Origin: Pseudomonas cannabina
GTDB lineage: Bacteria > Pseudomonadota > Gammaproteobacteria > Pseudomonadales > Pseudomonadaceae
Reading direction: 5' to 3'
DNA length: 64,000 bases
Assembly: GCF_900100365.1 (NCBI RefSeq)
Contig: NZ_FNKU01000001.1
Span: 4,229,501-4,293,500, forward strand
Below are positions 28,900 through 37,708 of this stretch, in pieces (the stretch's first letter is position 1; every line of letters begins with the position of its first letter). A program made the translations under genes and the position numbers. The notes under the pieces were generated by a model. The model saw nothing but the letters and a program-made list of their open reading frames with translations. It was not told the origin of the DNA and did not search any database.

Positions 28900-30723
28900 A
28901 TGCCAATCCGACCCGCATTCCTCACCACGAGCCGTCACGGAACTTACTATTTCAGAATCGTGACTCCGAAGCCCTTGCGCTCAGCATTCGGCCTGCAACG
29001 AGAAATCCGGCGCTCATTGAAAACCGACAGTCTTAGACTGGCGCTTCGCTGCGCACGGCAATACGCTGCACGCTTTGAAGCTGCTTTTGACAGGGTGCTA
29101 CGCGTGGTTGACCAAGACGATTACGTTCCGACAGACGCAGATTACGAGCTCTACATTCATGAGATAGAGCAAGCTGAGTCTGCTGGCGCATGGGCGAGCC
29201 ACTCGGCTGAACCAGCACAGAGCACCAAATCGGCCATTTCAGACGAAGATTGGCAAAAAATCGAAATTCAGCAACGCTGGAATGCCATAGCTGAAGTGCT
29301 AACCGGCAATGCTAAGCGGGCTATCCCTGAGAGCCAGAGGGGCCTCGCAGATCAGATTTTTACCGCAGGCAATGGAATCCCGTTCACAAGATTCCGGAAG
29401 CTGCTGCCAAAGCTATTAGATGAGCTAGCTCTGCAACAGCTCAGTAGGCCGGACGCAACCGCAGCAGCGCCAGCCTCGGCCCCCGCACCGTTAGTGCCAA
29501 AACTTCCAGGCCCTACCCTGTATGAGCTTTGGATGCTTTTACGTGAGACTGACCAGCGCCTGAACAGAAAAAAATCAGCCAGCGCCCACGCTGACGAAAA
29601 GGGACACGCCCTCAGGCTAACCATTCTGAGCGGTAACAGGCCGTTTGACTCTCTTTCGCTAGAAGATATCAACCAGCTGTATCAAGCCACTAGGCAGGTC
29701 AAGGCCCTTCGCGGCAGAAAAATTCCGCCGCCGGACTCACCTATTGAATCGATCCTTGCCTCGCAAGGGGATGATCTGATTAGCGGCCCAACCATTGAAA
29801 AGATGATAATCCGGCTCAGCGTGCTGCATAAATTCGCTTACGCCAAAGGCTACACAGACATCGAGCCAGGCAAAACTGAAGTTCCATCTGTCAACACTGA
29901 GGCCGGGCGTATCGCTCGACAGGACAAACCGTTCTCAACCCAAGAGCTGCACGCGATCTTCTCAGGCTATCTCTATGAAGGAACTGATAGCGGCTCAGCC
30001 AATCTTGTCTTCCCGTACCAATTCTGGCTTCCGCTGCTTGGCATCTTTACTGGAGGGCGACTCAATGAACTCTGCCAGTTGGAAACTGCTGACATTACTC
30101 AAGAGGTGGGTACCGGAATTTGGTTTGCTCGACTCGTTGAAGAAGGCACAAAATCGCTGAAGAACGATAACAGCAATCGATTCATGCCTATCCATAGCGA
30201 ACTGATCAGAATCGGCTTCTTGGATTTTGTGGCGCAAGCTCAAAAAGAAGGTCGGAAAAACCTATTTTCGGATGGGCTCACCTATCAGAAAATCAAAGGC
30301 TGGGGCGGAATCGCGACCACCTTCTTTACCCGGATGCCAAGCGCTAGCACAACGTATGGAGGCTATTTCTATAGCATCGGTATTCGCAAGCGTCTCTCTG
30401 ATGGCAAGCCCGACGGAAAGAAATTCCATGCTTTCCGCCATACCTTTGTTGATCTGCTTCGGAACACCAGTGATGAGGCTGACCGACTAATCCCAGCCTT
30501 CACTGGGCACGCGGCGAAGAACAAAAATCAGTCTGATGATTACGGTTCAGGGTATTCGCTCTCAAAACTCCATCGGGTGCTGCACACCGTACAGTTTCCC
30601 GTATGCCTCTCAGGCATCACCTATGCCGACTTTGAACAGCGACTGGGGCACATACTGAATCCTTGTATTCAAGAGCACCGCGATACACACGGCCTGAACC
30701 CAGCGCAGCAGCCGGTCGGCTAA
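28900..30723 (+). CDS. Tyrosine-type site-specific integrase
   Basis: A 607-residue phage-type recombinase. The N-terminus (TTSRHGTYYFRIV, about 5-60) resembles the DUF6538 domain of genomic-island integrases. The catalytic part has the first arginine in GGRLNELCQL near 386, the HxxR pair in HAFRHTF near 510, the later histidine in FTGHAA near 536 and a candidate nucleophile tyrosine in YGSGYSLSKLH shortly after. The start at 28900 (MPIRPAF) is preferred over 28861 by family resemblance. Its place beside the altered tRNA-Arg marks the left end of an integrated element. Its AT content and codon use differ from the core genes. Confidence 0.88.
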   Translation: MPIRPAFLTTSRHGTYYFRIVTPKPLRSAFGLQREIRRSLKTDSLRLALRCARQYAARFEAAFDRVLRVVDQDDYVPTDADYELYIHEIEQAESAGAWASHSAEPAQSTKSAISDEDWQKIEIQQRWNAIAEVLTGNAKRAIPESQRGLADQIFTAGNGIPFTRFRKLLPKLLDELALQQLSRPDATAAAPASAPAPLVPKLPGPTLYELWMLLRETDQRLNRKKSASAHADEKGHALRLTILSGNRPFDSLSLEDINQLYQATRQVKALRGRKIPPPDSPIESILASQGDDLISGPTIEKMIIRLSVLHKFAYAKGYTDIEPGKTEVPSVNTEAGRIARQDKPFSTQELHAIFSGYLYEGTDSGSANLVFPYQFWLPLLGIFTGGRLNELCQLETADITQEVGTGIWFARLVEEGTKSLKNDNSNRFMPIHSELIRIGFLDFVAQAQKEGRKNLFSDGLTYQKIKGWGGIATTFFTRMPSASTTYGGYFYSIGIRKRLSDGKPDGKKFHAFRHTFVDLLRNTSDEADRLIPAFTGHAAKNKNQSDDYGSGYSLSKLHRVLHTVQFPVCLSGITYADFEQRLGHILNPCIQEHRDTHGLNPAQQPVG

Positions 30724-30757
30724 TCTCCGTAGCCATTATCAGAGTGACCCAATCAAA

Positions 30758-30958
30758 TTGTCACCGGGTCGGCTCGCTCCGATTGCAGGCAGTCTTGTTG
30801 TACAGACTCAACCGTTCTACGATCAAGCGGCATCATGGCGGTGGCACTACACACGGGTCGACCTGGATAGTCGTCTAACCGGACACAGGGGCCGTCGAAT
30901 TACTGTTCACGAGGATGGCTTCATAGACGGGCACCCTCGAATGATCCCGGATAACTAA
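30758..30958 (+). CDS. Possible small protein coupled to the truncated ATPase
   Basis: A 66-codon frame starting TTG and ending one base before the ATG of the ATPase gene. The C-terminal half (SWRWHYTRVDLDSRLTGHRG) looks protein-like, and the tight spacing suggests translational coupling. No RBS of note is visible and no family is recognised. It fills most of the 236-bp gap between integrase and ATPase. Confidence 0.35.
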   Translation: MSPGRLAPIAGSLVVQTQPFYDQAASWRWHYTRVDLDSRLTGHRGRRITVHEDGFIDGHPRMIPDN

Positions 30959-30959
30959 C

Positions 30960-31379
30960 ATGTCATTCTCGTTCTCAATCCCTATTAACGGGCCGAAAGA
31001 TACTCTAAAGCTGACGGTAAACGCTGGGCAGATGCTATTTGTCCTTGGTGCGAATGGCACTGGAAAATCGAGCCTTCTACAGTTGTTTGCTTCGGTTGGT
31101 GGCGACCAGACGCGGCGCATCACCGCTCACCGCCAGACTTGGTTTCGATCAGGATCACCCACGTTCACCGGCAAACAGCGCGCAGATTATGGGCAGCATG
31201 TACTCAATCATGATCGGCAGGTAGACGCGCGTTGGAAGGATGAATACTCCGAGCAGCGCGCTCAGATGGCGATCTACGACTTAGTCAACTCTGAGAACGT
31301 GCGAGCCCGCGAAATCACGCGGGCCGTGGACGCAAAAAAAGTAGACGACATCGAAAGGCTTTCCGCTAAGAGGGTGTAG
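30960..31379 (+). pseudogene. N-terminal part of an AAA/ABC-like P-loop ATPase, truncated by an IS end
   Basis: About 136 native residues: opening SFSFSIPINGP, Walker A FVLGANGTGKSSLL near 30-42, then ISAH-like RITAHRQTWF near 55 and a charged helical stretch. The frame is cut at 31370 by an IS terminal repeat whose GTGTAG supplies the stop codon. The ABC signature and Walker B half is absent. The opening resembles stand-alone ATPases of genomic islands, often paired with a nuclease or effector gene in defence loci; that role is inference. It follows the integrase directly. Confidence 0.75.
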
Positions 31380-31434
31380 ACAAAATAAAGTAAGCTGTTT
31401 GTCCTTTGCCTACACAGCATTGCACCATGCCTAA
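31370..31434. mobile_element. Left-end remnant of an IS related to the 1178-bp element
   Basis: It starts with the same GAGGGTGTAGACAAAATAA end as the intact copies, then diverges, and reaches ATGCCTAA, the first codons of the transposase. It is cut there by the 100-bp MITE. The remainder of this IS is missing. Confidence 0.8.
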
Positions 31435-31534
31435 GGAAGGTCTGAAAAAGCCTTTTCTTCAAAAGTCGAAGCCAGTAAATACAGGCGCTCCAGCCCGGTT
31501 CCTCTCCAAAAAAATGGGCTTTTTCAGAGGATAC
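31435..31534. mobile_element. 100-bp MITE, copy 1
   Basis: The ends carry inverted TCTGAAAAAGCC blocks (left GGAAGGTCTGAAAAAGCC; right end complementary from GGCTTTTTCAGA). It is flanked by CTAA at 31431-31434 and 31535-31538. A second copy at 55695 is flanked by CTAG. The left terminus GGAAGGTCTGAA equals that of the IS5-type element at 56311, which probably mobilises it. Confidence 0.85.
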
Positions 31535-31538
31535 CTAA

Positions 31539-32716
31539 GAGGGTGTAGACAAAATCATGTAGTGAGTCGGCGCGCGAGTATTCGAGCCTCAGCCAACCAA
31601 ACCCATGCCTCGCTTACCGCAAAAAGGCGATCATGATGCATGATCAGTCGCCGAGCTCTCTCATTCCAGGCATGAGTTCGCTCCACTACCCATCGCTTGG
31701 GCATGACCACAAATCCAGTCTGAACAGGCTCCACGGAAAATAGATCGCCTTGTTCAGAGTGCCATTGCCCTGTTCTTCTGTTATTCGGGCCACGGATCAC
31801 TTGAACATCGATAGCGTGCAGTTGATGGGTGCGCTGTGCCCATTTTCCTGCGTACGCACTATCAACAAAAAGCGTGCTCAGTGACGGATATTTTTCCTTC
31901 GAGTACGCCACCGCATCATCCGCCGCGTCACGATCCTGCACGCTTGCAGCACTGATACTGACAGCCAGCAGCAGGCCCAATGTATCGACAATCAGACTTC
32001 GTTTACGCCCCTTCACTTTTTTGCCTGCGTCGTAGCCGCTGTCACCGCCTTGAGGAGAACTGCGGGTCGACTGTGAATCCAGGATCGCTGCTGACGGGCT
32101 GTCAGCGCGTTCTTCCCGCTCACGCCATTGAGCTCGCAAGCGATCATGCATTTGCTCGAACTTGCCTTGAGCGCTCCACCGGCGGAACGTTTTGTAGACA
32201 TTGTCCCAATGAGGAAAATCGCGGGGTAGCATTCGCCATGAGCACCCCGTGCGTACGACATAGCAACAGGCTTCCAGCAACGTGCGCCGAGAGTGAAGCG
32301 GTGGCACTCCTCGTCCGCCCTGGCTTTCAAACAGGTCGGCGACCAGTGCCCACTCGGTATCTGTCAAGCAACTCGGATATAGCTGCTCCGGCAGTTGGCG
32401 GCGGTGGGTTTCATTGTAGCCATAGGCTTTATTAGGTTCAGGTGACTGAAAACTTCCCTTGGCCCGCTGCTTTACACGCGTAATCCCTGCCATTTTCAAC
32501 GCTTTTGCAAAGGTGTCGGGATGCGCAGTGATACCGGTTTCGGCGAAGAATACGAGCGCCAATTCGGCCTGGCTGGAATAGGGCTGTGCATGAGCGAGTT
32601 TCACCAGCACGGGATAGTGCTCGGCGGCAATCGAGCGAGGACGTCCGGTTTTAGGCATGGCTTGAGGGCTATTCAGACAAGGGAGTGAAAGTTTAATTTA
32701 TTTTGTCTACACCCTC
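31539..32716 (-). mobile_element. IS5-family (IS427-like) element, 1178 bp, copy 1
   Basis: Terminal inverted repeats GAGGGTGTAGACAAAAT at both ends, one transposase gene, flanked by TAA on each side. It appears identical to the copy at 57508-58685, in opposite orientation. It sits exactly between the 100-bp and 99-bp MITEs. Confidence 0.92.
31555..32658 (-). CDS. IS5-family transposase, copy 1
   Basis: A 367-residue DDE transposase. The N-terminal part (MPKTGRPRSIAAEHYPVLV) is helix-turn-helix-like and DNA-binding. The catalytic core has the first Asp in AILDSQSTRSSPQGG, the second in TLFVDSAYAGKW and the Glu in VVERTHAWNERARR. Intact and identical in sequence to the copy at 57566-58669, which suggests recent movement. 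Single-frame, so no frameshift is needed. Confidence 0.93.
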   Translation of the reverse strand: MPKTGRPRSIAAEHYPVLVKLAHAQPYSSQAELALVFFAETGITAHPDTFAKALKMAGITRVKQRAKGSFQSPEPNKAYGYNETHRRQLPEQLYPSCLTDTEWALVADLFESQGGRGVPPLHSRRTLLEACCYVVRTGCSWRMLPRDFPHWDNVYKTFRRWSAQGKFEQMHDRLRAQWREREERADSPSAAILDSQSTRSSPQGGDSGYDAGKKVKGRKRSLIVDTLGLLLAVSISAASVQDRDAADDAVAYSKEKYPSLSTLFVDSAYAGKWAQRTHQLHAIDVQVIRGPNNRRTGQWHSEQGDLFSVEPVQTGFVVMPKRWVVERTHAWNERARRLIMHHDRLFAVSEAWVWLAEARILARRLTT

Positions 32717-32719
32717 TAA

Positions 32720-32818
32720 GGAGACGCTGATTTATTCTAAAACCCAGCTGTTGCCCCCAGATAAATCAAGGCCTCCAGAGCGTTGCAGGGACGAAAAATC
32801 GAATAAATCAGCGCCTCC
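32720..32818. mobile_element. 99-bp MITE, copy 1
   Basis: Imperfect palindrome with ends GGAGACGCTGATTTATTC and GAATAAATCAGCGCCTCC. Flanked by CTAA at 32716-32719 and 32819-32822. Other copies are at 55015, 55995 and 59402. It has no coding capacity. Confidence 0.88.
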
Positions 32819-32860
32819 CTAAGGAACTTAAATTCAAAAACACAGTCTCAGGTTACTTGC

Positions 32861-32893
32861 AAAAGGCCCGTTTCAAATGAAACGGGCCTTTTT
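32861..32893. terminator. Terminator after the FdhF-like gene
   Basis: AAAAGGCCCGTTTC and GAAACGGGCCTTTTT pair perfectly around a short loop, 28 bp past the stop of the minus-strand oxidoreductase gene. Confidence 0.92.
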
Positions 32894-32920
32894 CATGGGC
32901 GACTCAAATTACTCTGAGCG

Positions 32921-35257
32921 TCAGACAATCCGCGCCGATTCTACCGAGCGCTCAAGACGGATCGCCACGAACTTCGACGTTGGCGTGCTGCTGCCTTCGC
33001 CGACGCTCTCCAGCGGCACCAGCGGGTTGACCTCGGGATAGTAAGCCGCAGCCTGACCTGCCGGGATATCGAACGGCAGCAGCGTGAAGCCTTTGACGCG
33101 GCGTTCGCGGTTGTCGCCCCAGATCGAAATCAGGTCGGCCTTTTGACCCGGCTGGAAGCCCAGGCGAATGATGTCCGCCTCATTGACGAACAGCACGTCG
33201 CGCTGACCTTTCACGCCGCGATAACGGTCGTCCAGGCCATAAATAGTGGTGTTGTACTGATCGTGGGAGCGCATCGACTGCATGATCAGGTCCGGCACCT
33301 CACCGGTCGAGCTGATGCCTTCGTGGATCAGTTTGAGCGGCAGCGTATTGGACTTGAAGTTGGCGCGGGTCGACGCGGTATTCCAGCGCCGCGCACCGGC
33401 TGCGTTGCCCAGATAAAACCCGCCAGGATGCTTGATGCGCTCGTTGAAGTCCTTGAAGCCGGGAATGGTGTCGGCGATCAGCTCACGAATACGGTTGTAG
33501 TCTTCCACCAGCCACAACCAGTCCACCGGTTTTTTGCCCAGTGTCGCGTTGGCGATACCGGCAATGATGGCAGGCTCCGAGCGCATCTGCTTCGACAGCG
33601 GCTGCAACTGGCCGTTGGAGGCGTGCACCATGCTGAACGAATCTTCCACGGTGACGGCTTGCGGGCCGTTGGCCTGAATGTCGATGTCGGTACGACCAAA
33701 GCACGGCAGAATCAGTGCGTCTTTGCCGTGGAACAGGTGGCTGCGGTTGAGCTTGGTGCTGATCTGCACCGTCAAATCACAGTTGCTGAGGGCTTCGGCG
33801 GTACGATGGCTGTCCGGGGTCGCCTGCGCGAAGTTGCCGCCCAGCGCGATGAACACCTTGGCGCGGCCTTCGGCCATGGCGTGGATCGCTTCGACCACGT
33901 TGTGCCCGTTGTCACGCGGCACCTGGAACTGAAAGCGTTTTTCCAGCGCATCGAGGAAGAACACCGGCGGGCGCTCGTTGATGCCCATGGTGCGGTCGCC
34001 TTGCACGTTACTGTGACCGCGCACCGGGCACAGACCAGCTCCAGGGCGGCCAATGTTGCCGCGCAGCAGCATCAGGTTAGCGATTTCCTGAATGGTCGCC
34101 ACCGAGTGACGATGCTGAGTGATGCCCATCGCCCAGCACATGATGACGTTCTTGCCTTTGGCGTACATGCGCGCCGACTGCTCGATGTCAGTCAGCGGCA
34201 GGCCGGACTGCTCGACGATCTCGTCCCACGATGTTTCATCGATGGCCGCCAGGTAATCCAGCACGCCTTCGGTGTGTTCGTTGAGGAATGCGTGGTCAAA
34301 AACCGACGGTTCATTCGCCAGTTGTGCATCACGTTCCCATTGCAGCAGGAACTTGGCCATGCCGCGCAGCAGCGCCATGTCACCGCCCAGCGCAGGGCGG
34401 AAATAAGCGGTATTGGTCGGGCGGTCGCCGTTGGTGAGCATTTCAACCGGGTGCTGCGGGTGCTGGAAACGCTCCAGACCGCGCTCTTTGAGCGGGTTGA
34501 CGCAGACCACCTGAGCGCCGCGCTGTACCGCTTCACGCAACGGTTCCAGCATGCGCGGGTGGTTGGTGCCGGGGTTCTGGCCGAGGACGAAGATGGCATC
34601 AGCGTGTTCGAAATCATCGAACGTCACGGTGCCTTTGCCGACACCGACGCTTTGCGACAGTGCAACGCCACTGGCTTCGTGGCACATGTTCGAGCAGTCA
34701 GGGAAGTTGTTGGTGCCGTAGGCGCGCACGAACAGCTGATATAGATAAGCCGCTTCGTTGCTGGCGCGGCCCGAGGTGTAGAACTCGGCCATGTTCGGGC
34801 TGGGCAGGTTGTTCAGGTGTTTAGCGATCAACGCATACGCGTTATCCCAGCTGATGGGCTTGTAACGGTCGGTTTCTGCGTCGTAAACCATCGGCTCGGT
34901 CAGGCGACCCTGATATTCGAGCCAGTAATCGCTCTGCTCCAGCAGCGAGCTGACGCTGTAGCGCGCAAAAAAGGCCGGGTCAACGCGGCGCTTGGTGGCC
35001 TCCCAGTTGACCGCCTTGGCGCCGTTCTCGCAAAACTTGACCATGCCGCTTTCCGGCGAATCACCCCATGCGCAGCCCGGGCAGTCGAAGCCGCCGTTCT
35101 GGTTGGTCTTGAGCATAATGCGCAGGTTTTTCAGCGCGTTGTCACTGCCCAGCCATGCCTGAGTCACGCTGATCAGTGCGCCCCAGCCGCCTGCTGCGCC
35201 TTTGTACGGCTTGTAGCGGGGGGTAGGTGTCTTGTCGGCTTGATGATGAGTGCTCAC
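32921..35257 (-). CDS. FdhF/YdeP-family molybdopterin oxidoreductase
   Basis: A 778-residue bis-MGD oxidoreductase of the formate-dehydrogenase-like YdeP group. An N-terminal FDCPGCAWGD motif near 55 suggests a partial iron-sulfur site, followed by molybdopterin-domain signatures (FYTSGRASNEAAYLYQLF near 160; IFVLGQNPGTNHPRML near 230; CPVRGHSNVQGDRTMG near 415) and a C-terminal dinucleotide-binding domain. Substrate is unknown; E. coli YdeP is linked to acid resistance. Its start overlaps the fdhD stop by four bases, so they are co-translated, fitting a need for FdhD sulfuration. Confidence 0.88.
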   Translation of the reverse strand: MSTHHQADKTPTPRYKPYKGAAGGWGALISVTQAWLGSDNALKNLRIMLKTNQNGGFDCPGCAWGDSPESGMVKFCENGAKAVNWEATKRRVDPAFFARYSVSSLLEQSDYWLEYQGRLTEPMVYDAETDRYKPISWDNAYALIAKHLNNLPSPNMAEFYTSGRASNEAAYLYQLFVRAYGTNNFPDCSNMCHEASGVALSQSVGVGKGTVTFDDFEHADAIFVLGQNPGTNHPRMLEPLREAVQRGAQVVCVNPLKERGLERFQHPQHPVEMLTNGDRPTNTAYFRPALGGDMALLRGMAKFLLQWERDAQLANEPSVFDHAFLNEHTEGVLDYLAAIDETSWDEIVEQSGLPLTDIEQSARMYAKGKNVIMCWAMGITQHRHSVATIQEIANLMLLRGNIGRPGAGLCPVRGHSNVQGDRTMGINERPPVFFLDALEKRFQFQVPRDNGHNVVEAIHAMAEGRAKVFIALGGNFAQATPDSHRTAEALSNCDLTVQISTKLNRSHLFHGKDALILPCFGRTDIDIQANGPQAVTVEDSFSMVHASNGQLQPLSKQMRSEPAIIAGIANATLGKKPVDWLWLVEDYNRIRELIADTIPGFKDFNERIKHPGGFYLGNAAGARRWNTASTRANFKSNTLPLKLIHEGISSTGEVPDLIMQSMRSHDQYNTTIYGLDDRYRGVKGQRDVLFVNEADIIRLGFQPGQKADLISIWGDNRERRVKGFTLLPFDIPAGQAAAYYPEVNPLVPLESVGEGSSTPTSKFVAIRLERSVESARIV

Positions 35258-36090
35258 GGTTGAATCTCCATCGCAGGGCTATAAACCCGCGGCGCACTGT
35301 GCTGCGGCAGGTGAATTAAATTGAGGTTGTGACGGCGAGCCCATTGCAGGGCAAGTCCGGTGGGCGAAGACAGGCTGACCAGGGTCTGGATGCCGGCGCG
35401 CAATACTTTCTGAATCAGTTCCAGGCTGCAGCGGCTGGTCACGATAGCAACGCCGCCGACGGTCGAAATGTCCTGGCGCACCAGCGCGCCGATCAGCTTG
35501 TCCAGCGCGTTGTGGCGGCCGATGTCTTCACGGCCCATCAGCAACTGGCCATTACCGTCCATGAACACCGCCGCGTGCACGGCGCCGCAATGACGGCCGA
35601 GGGGCTGGAATTCGCCGATGCGTTGGCGCAGACCTTCCAGCCACTCAATCGGCGGCAAAGGCGCGCCGGGCAGGACGTTCAGTTCCGGCAGCGCCTGTTC
35701 GACCGCTTCAACACCGCACAATCCGCAGCCGCTGGTGCCCGCCAGTTGCCGACGCTGCTGCTTGAGTTCCCAGAAAGCGCGGCTGGCGATTTCGACCTCG
35801 GCCTGCATCGCCGAGGCGCAACCGCTGAGTTTGAAGTCGTAGATTTCATCGGGCGAGGCAATGATGCCGCTGCCCAGGCTGAAGCCGACGATGAAGTCTT
35901 CCAGATCGGTTGGGCTGACCAGCATGACGGCCTGGCTGATGCCGTTGTAAGCGATGGCCAGCGCCACTTCTTCGGCAAGCGCGTTGCGTGCAGCGTCCTT
36001 GCCCTCGAGATTCGAGTAGCTGTAAGACTGACTTGCGTCGGGGGCGGGCGCAGAAACGGGCGCCGAGCTGACCTTGCGCGTAACGGGCAT
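35254..36090 (-). CDS. fdhD: Formate dehydrogenase accessory sulfurtransferase
   Basis: Passes sulfur to the molybdenum cofactor of formate-dehydrogenase-type enzymes. 278 residues with the sulfur-relay CGLC motif near 120 and conserved REDIGRHNALDKLIG near 192. It overlaps the downstream oxidoreductase gene by ATGA. The LysR regulator lies 103 bp upstream on the same strand and may control both. Confidence 0.93.
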   Translation of the reverse strand: MPVTRKVSSAPVSAPAPDASQSYSYSNLEGKDAARNALAEEVALAIAYNGISQAVMLVSPTDLEDFIVGFSLGSGIIASPDEIYDFKLSGCASAMQAEVEIASRAFWELKQQRRQLAGTSGCGLCGVEAVEQALPELNVLPGAPLPPIEWLEGLRQRIGEFQPLGRHCGAVHAAVFMDGNGQLLMGREDIGRHNALDKLIGALVRQDISTVGGVAIVTSRCSLELIQKVLRAGIQTLVSLSSPTGLALQWARRHNLNLIHLPQHSAPRVYSPAMEIQP

Positions 36091-36193
36091 GGGCTTAGAT
36101 ACCGGCAGATTGACATCTGCAAGACTAGGCGTCTTATCAGCTACCGTCTAATCGCTAGTGCCAATGCCCCGATAGATAACGTCGATCAGCGTT

Positions 36194-37075
36194 TCAGCGG
36201 GGGATCTCCGCGACCAGTGCAAAGCACGCTTCAGCCAGCGCAGACCGCGGTGCACTGCGGCGCATGATCAGCCCGAGCCGCGCCAACGTGCGCGCATCGG
36301 CAATCGGATGCAGGCGCAAATGCTCGGTGAGCGTTTCCAGGCCACCGTCCAGCGGCATGATTGCGCAGCAGAATCCGCCATGCACCGCTTGTAGCAACTG
36401 ATGAACGGCATCGGTCTGGATCAGTGGATGAGGCTGCAGGTTGCGACTGTGGAAGTTATGGTCGATTGATTGGCGAAAATGCATGCCGCTGGTCAGCATG
36501 CCCAAGGGCAGCTCGACCAGATCCGCCCAGCTCAGCGGTTCCTCGCCACACGAAAAATGCCGCTGGTCGTACAGCAACCCCATGCGCGTGTCGTCCAGGG
36601 TCAGCGAATCGAAACGCTCGTTGTCCAGTCGCTCCAGATAAGACACGCCCAGATCGATGCGATTGCTCGCCAATTGCTCAAGCACTTGTTCGGAACTGAG
36701 TGATGACAGCTCGAAGCGCAGGTTGGGGTGCATCTGATGCAGCCGGTGCAACAGCGGCAACGGATCGAAACTCGACAGTGGCACTACACCCAGGCGCAGG
36801 GTGCCGACCAGATGGCCTCGGCACGCGGCGGCCTCAGCCTGCAGGCCGTCATAGGCTGCCAATACGGTACGCGCCCACGCCAGGACCCGTTCGCCGGGCG
36901 CCGTGAAACCTTCAAAGCGCTGGCCGCGATTGACCAGTGGCAAGCCAAGCTCTTCCTCCAGATTGCGCAAACGCATCGACAGCGTCGGCTGGGTGATATT
37001 GCAGCGCGCAGCCGCCTGGCCGAAATGTCTCGTTTCATCGAGGGCGATCAGAAATTTGAGTTGCTTGATGTCCAT
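36194..37075 (-). CDS. LysR-family transcriptional regulator
   Basis: A 293-residue regulator with the N-terminal winged HTH (MDIKQLKFLIALDETRHFGQ, with QPTLSMRLRNLEEELG as recognition region) and a substrate-binding co-inducer domain (about 90-290). It reads in the same direction as fdhD and the FdhF-like gene, so it could be the first gene of that group or act on it. The effector is unknown. Confidence 0.88.
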   Translation of the reverse strand: MDIKQLKFLIALDETRHFGQAAARCNITQPTLSMRLRNLEEELGLPLVNRGQRFEGFTAPGERVLAWARTVLAAYDGLQAEAAACRGHLVGTLRLGVVPLSSFDPLPLLHRLHQMHPNLRFELSSLSSEQVLEQLASNRIDLGVSYLERLDNERFDSLTLDDTRMGLLYDQRHFSCGEEPLSWADLVELPLGMLTSGMHFRQSIDHNFHSRNLQPHPLIQTDAVHQLLQAVHGGFCCAIMPLDGGLETLTEHLRLHPIADARTLARLGLIMRRSAPRSALAEACFALVAEIPR

Positions 37076-37226
37076 ATTCTCTCCGGTGGGCAGTCCAGAC
37101 CGCCGATTCTACGCGTCCAGGCTGAACCATGGTCGAGCAACGTTGGTCGGAAGCCTGCAGCCCTTGATTTACAAGGGCTACACTTTTAGCGGCATTCATC
37201 GAACCACACTATGGGAGAACCAGAGA

Positions 37227-37667
37227 ATGAGCCTTATCAGTTTCCTGAAAGAAGCAGGCGAGAAAATTCTGGACGCGCTGACGCCAGACAAGGCCAACGC
37301 CGACGAAGTGTTGAAAGAGCATATTTCCAAAGTCGGTCTGGGCAATCCCAATGTGCAGACCGAAGTCAACGGCAGCACTGTGATCGTCAAAGGCCAGGTC
37401 GCCAATCAGGAGGAAAGGGAAAAGATTGTCGTGACGCTGGGCAATATTCATGGCGTGGATAAGGTCGACGACCAAATGACTGTTGCGGGCGGCGAGACTG
37501 CTGAATCTCAATACGTCGAAGTGAAGTCGGGCGACACCCTAAGCGCTATTTCCAAGCGCGTGTATGGCGATGCCAACCAGTACCAGAAAATATTCGAAGC
37601 CAACAAGCCGATGCTGAAGAGTGTCGACAAGATTTATCCGGGTCAGAAGCTTCGTATTCCGAAGTGA
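37227..37667 (+). CDS. kbp: BON and LysM domain protein, potassium-binding type
   Basis: 146 residues: an amphipathic N-terminus, a BON domain (about 20-90, VQTEVNGSTVIVKGQV) and a C-terminal LysM domain (about 96-146, YVEVKSGDTLSAISKRVYGD ending in YPGQKLRIPK). The layout equals E. coli Kbp (YgaU), a cytoplasmic potassium sensor. The ATG at 37227 lies after GGGAGAACCAGAGA. There is no signal peptide, matching Kbp. Divergent from the LysR gene. Confidence 0.88.
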   Translation: MSLISFLKEAGEKILDALTPDKANADEVLKEHISKVGLGNPNVQTEVNGSTVIVKGQVANQEEREKIVVTLGNIHGVDKVDDQMTVAGGETAESQYVEVKSGDTLSAISKRVYGDANQYQKIFEANKPMLKSVDKIYPGQKLRIPK

Positions 37668-37677
37668 TCTGAAGCAC

Positions 37678-37699
37678 GTGCCCACTGAGAAGTGGGCAC
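37678..37699. terminator. Hairpin between kbp and yrfG
   Basis: GTGCCCACT and AGTGGGCAC pair around GAGA in the 41-bp gap between convergent genes. No U tract follows on either strand, so it may be a weak or Rho-assisted terminator. Confidence 0.55.
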
Positions 37700-37708
37700 G
37701 CATTCGCT

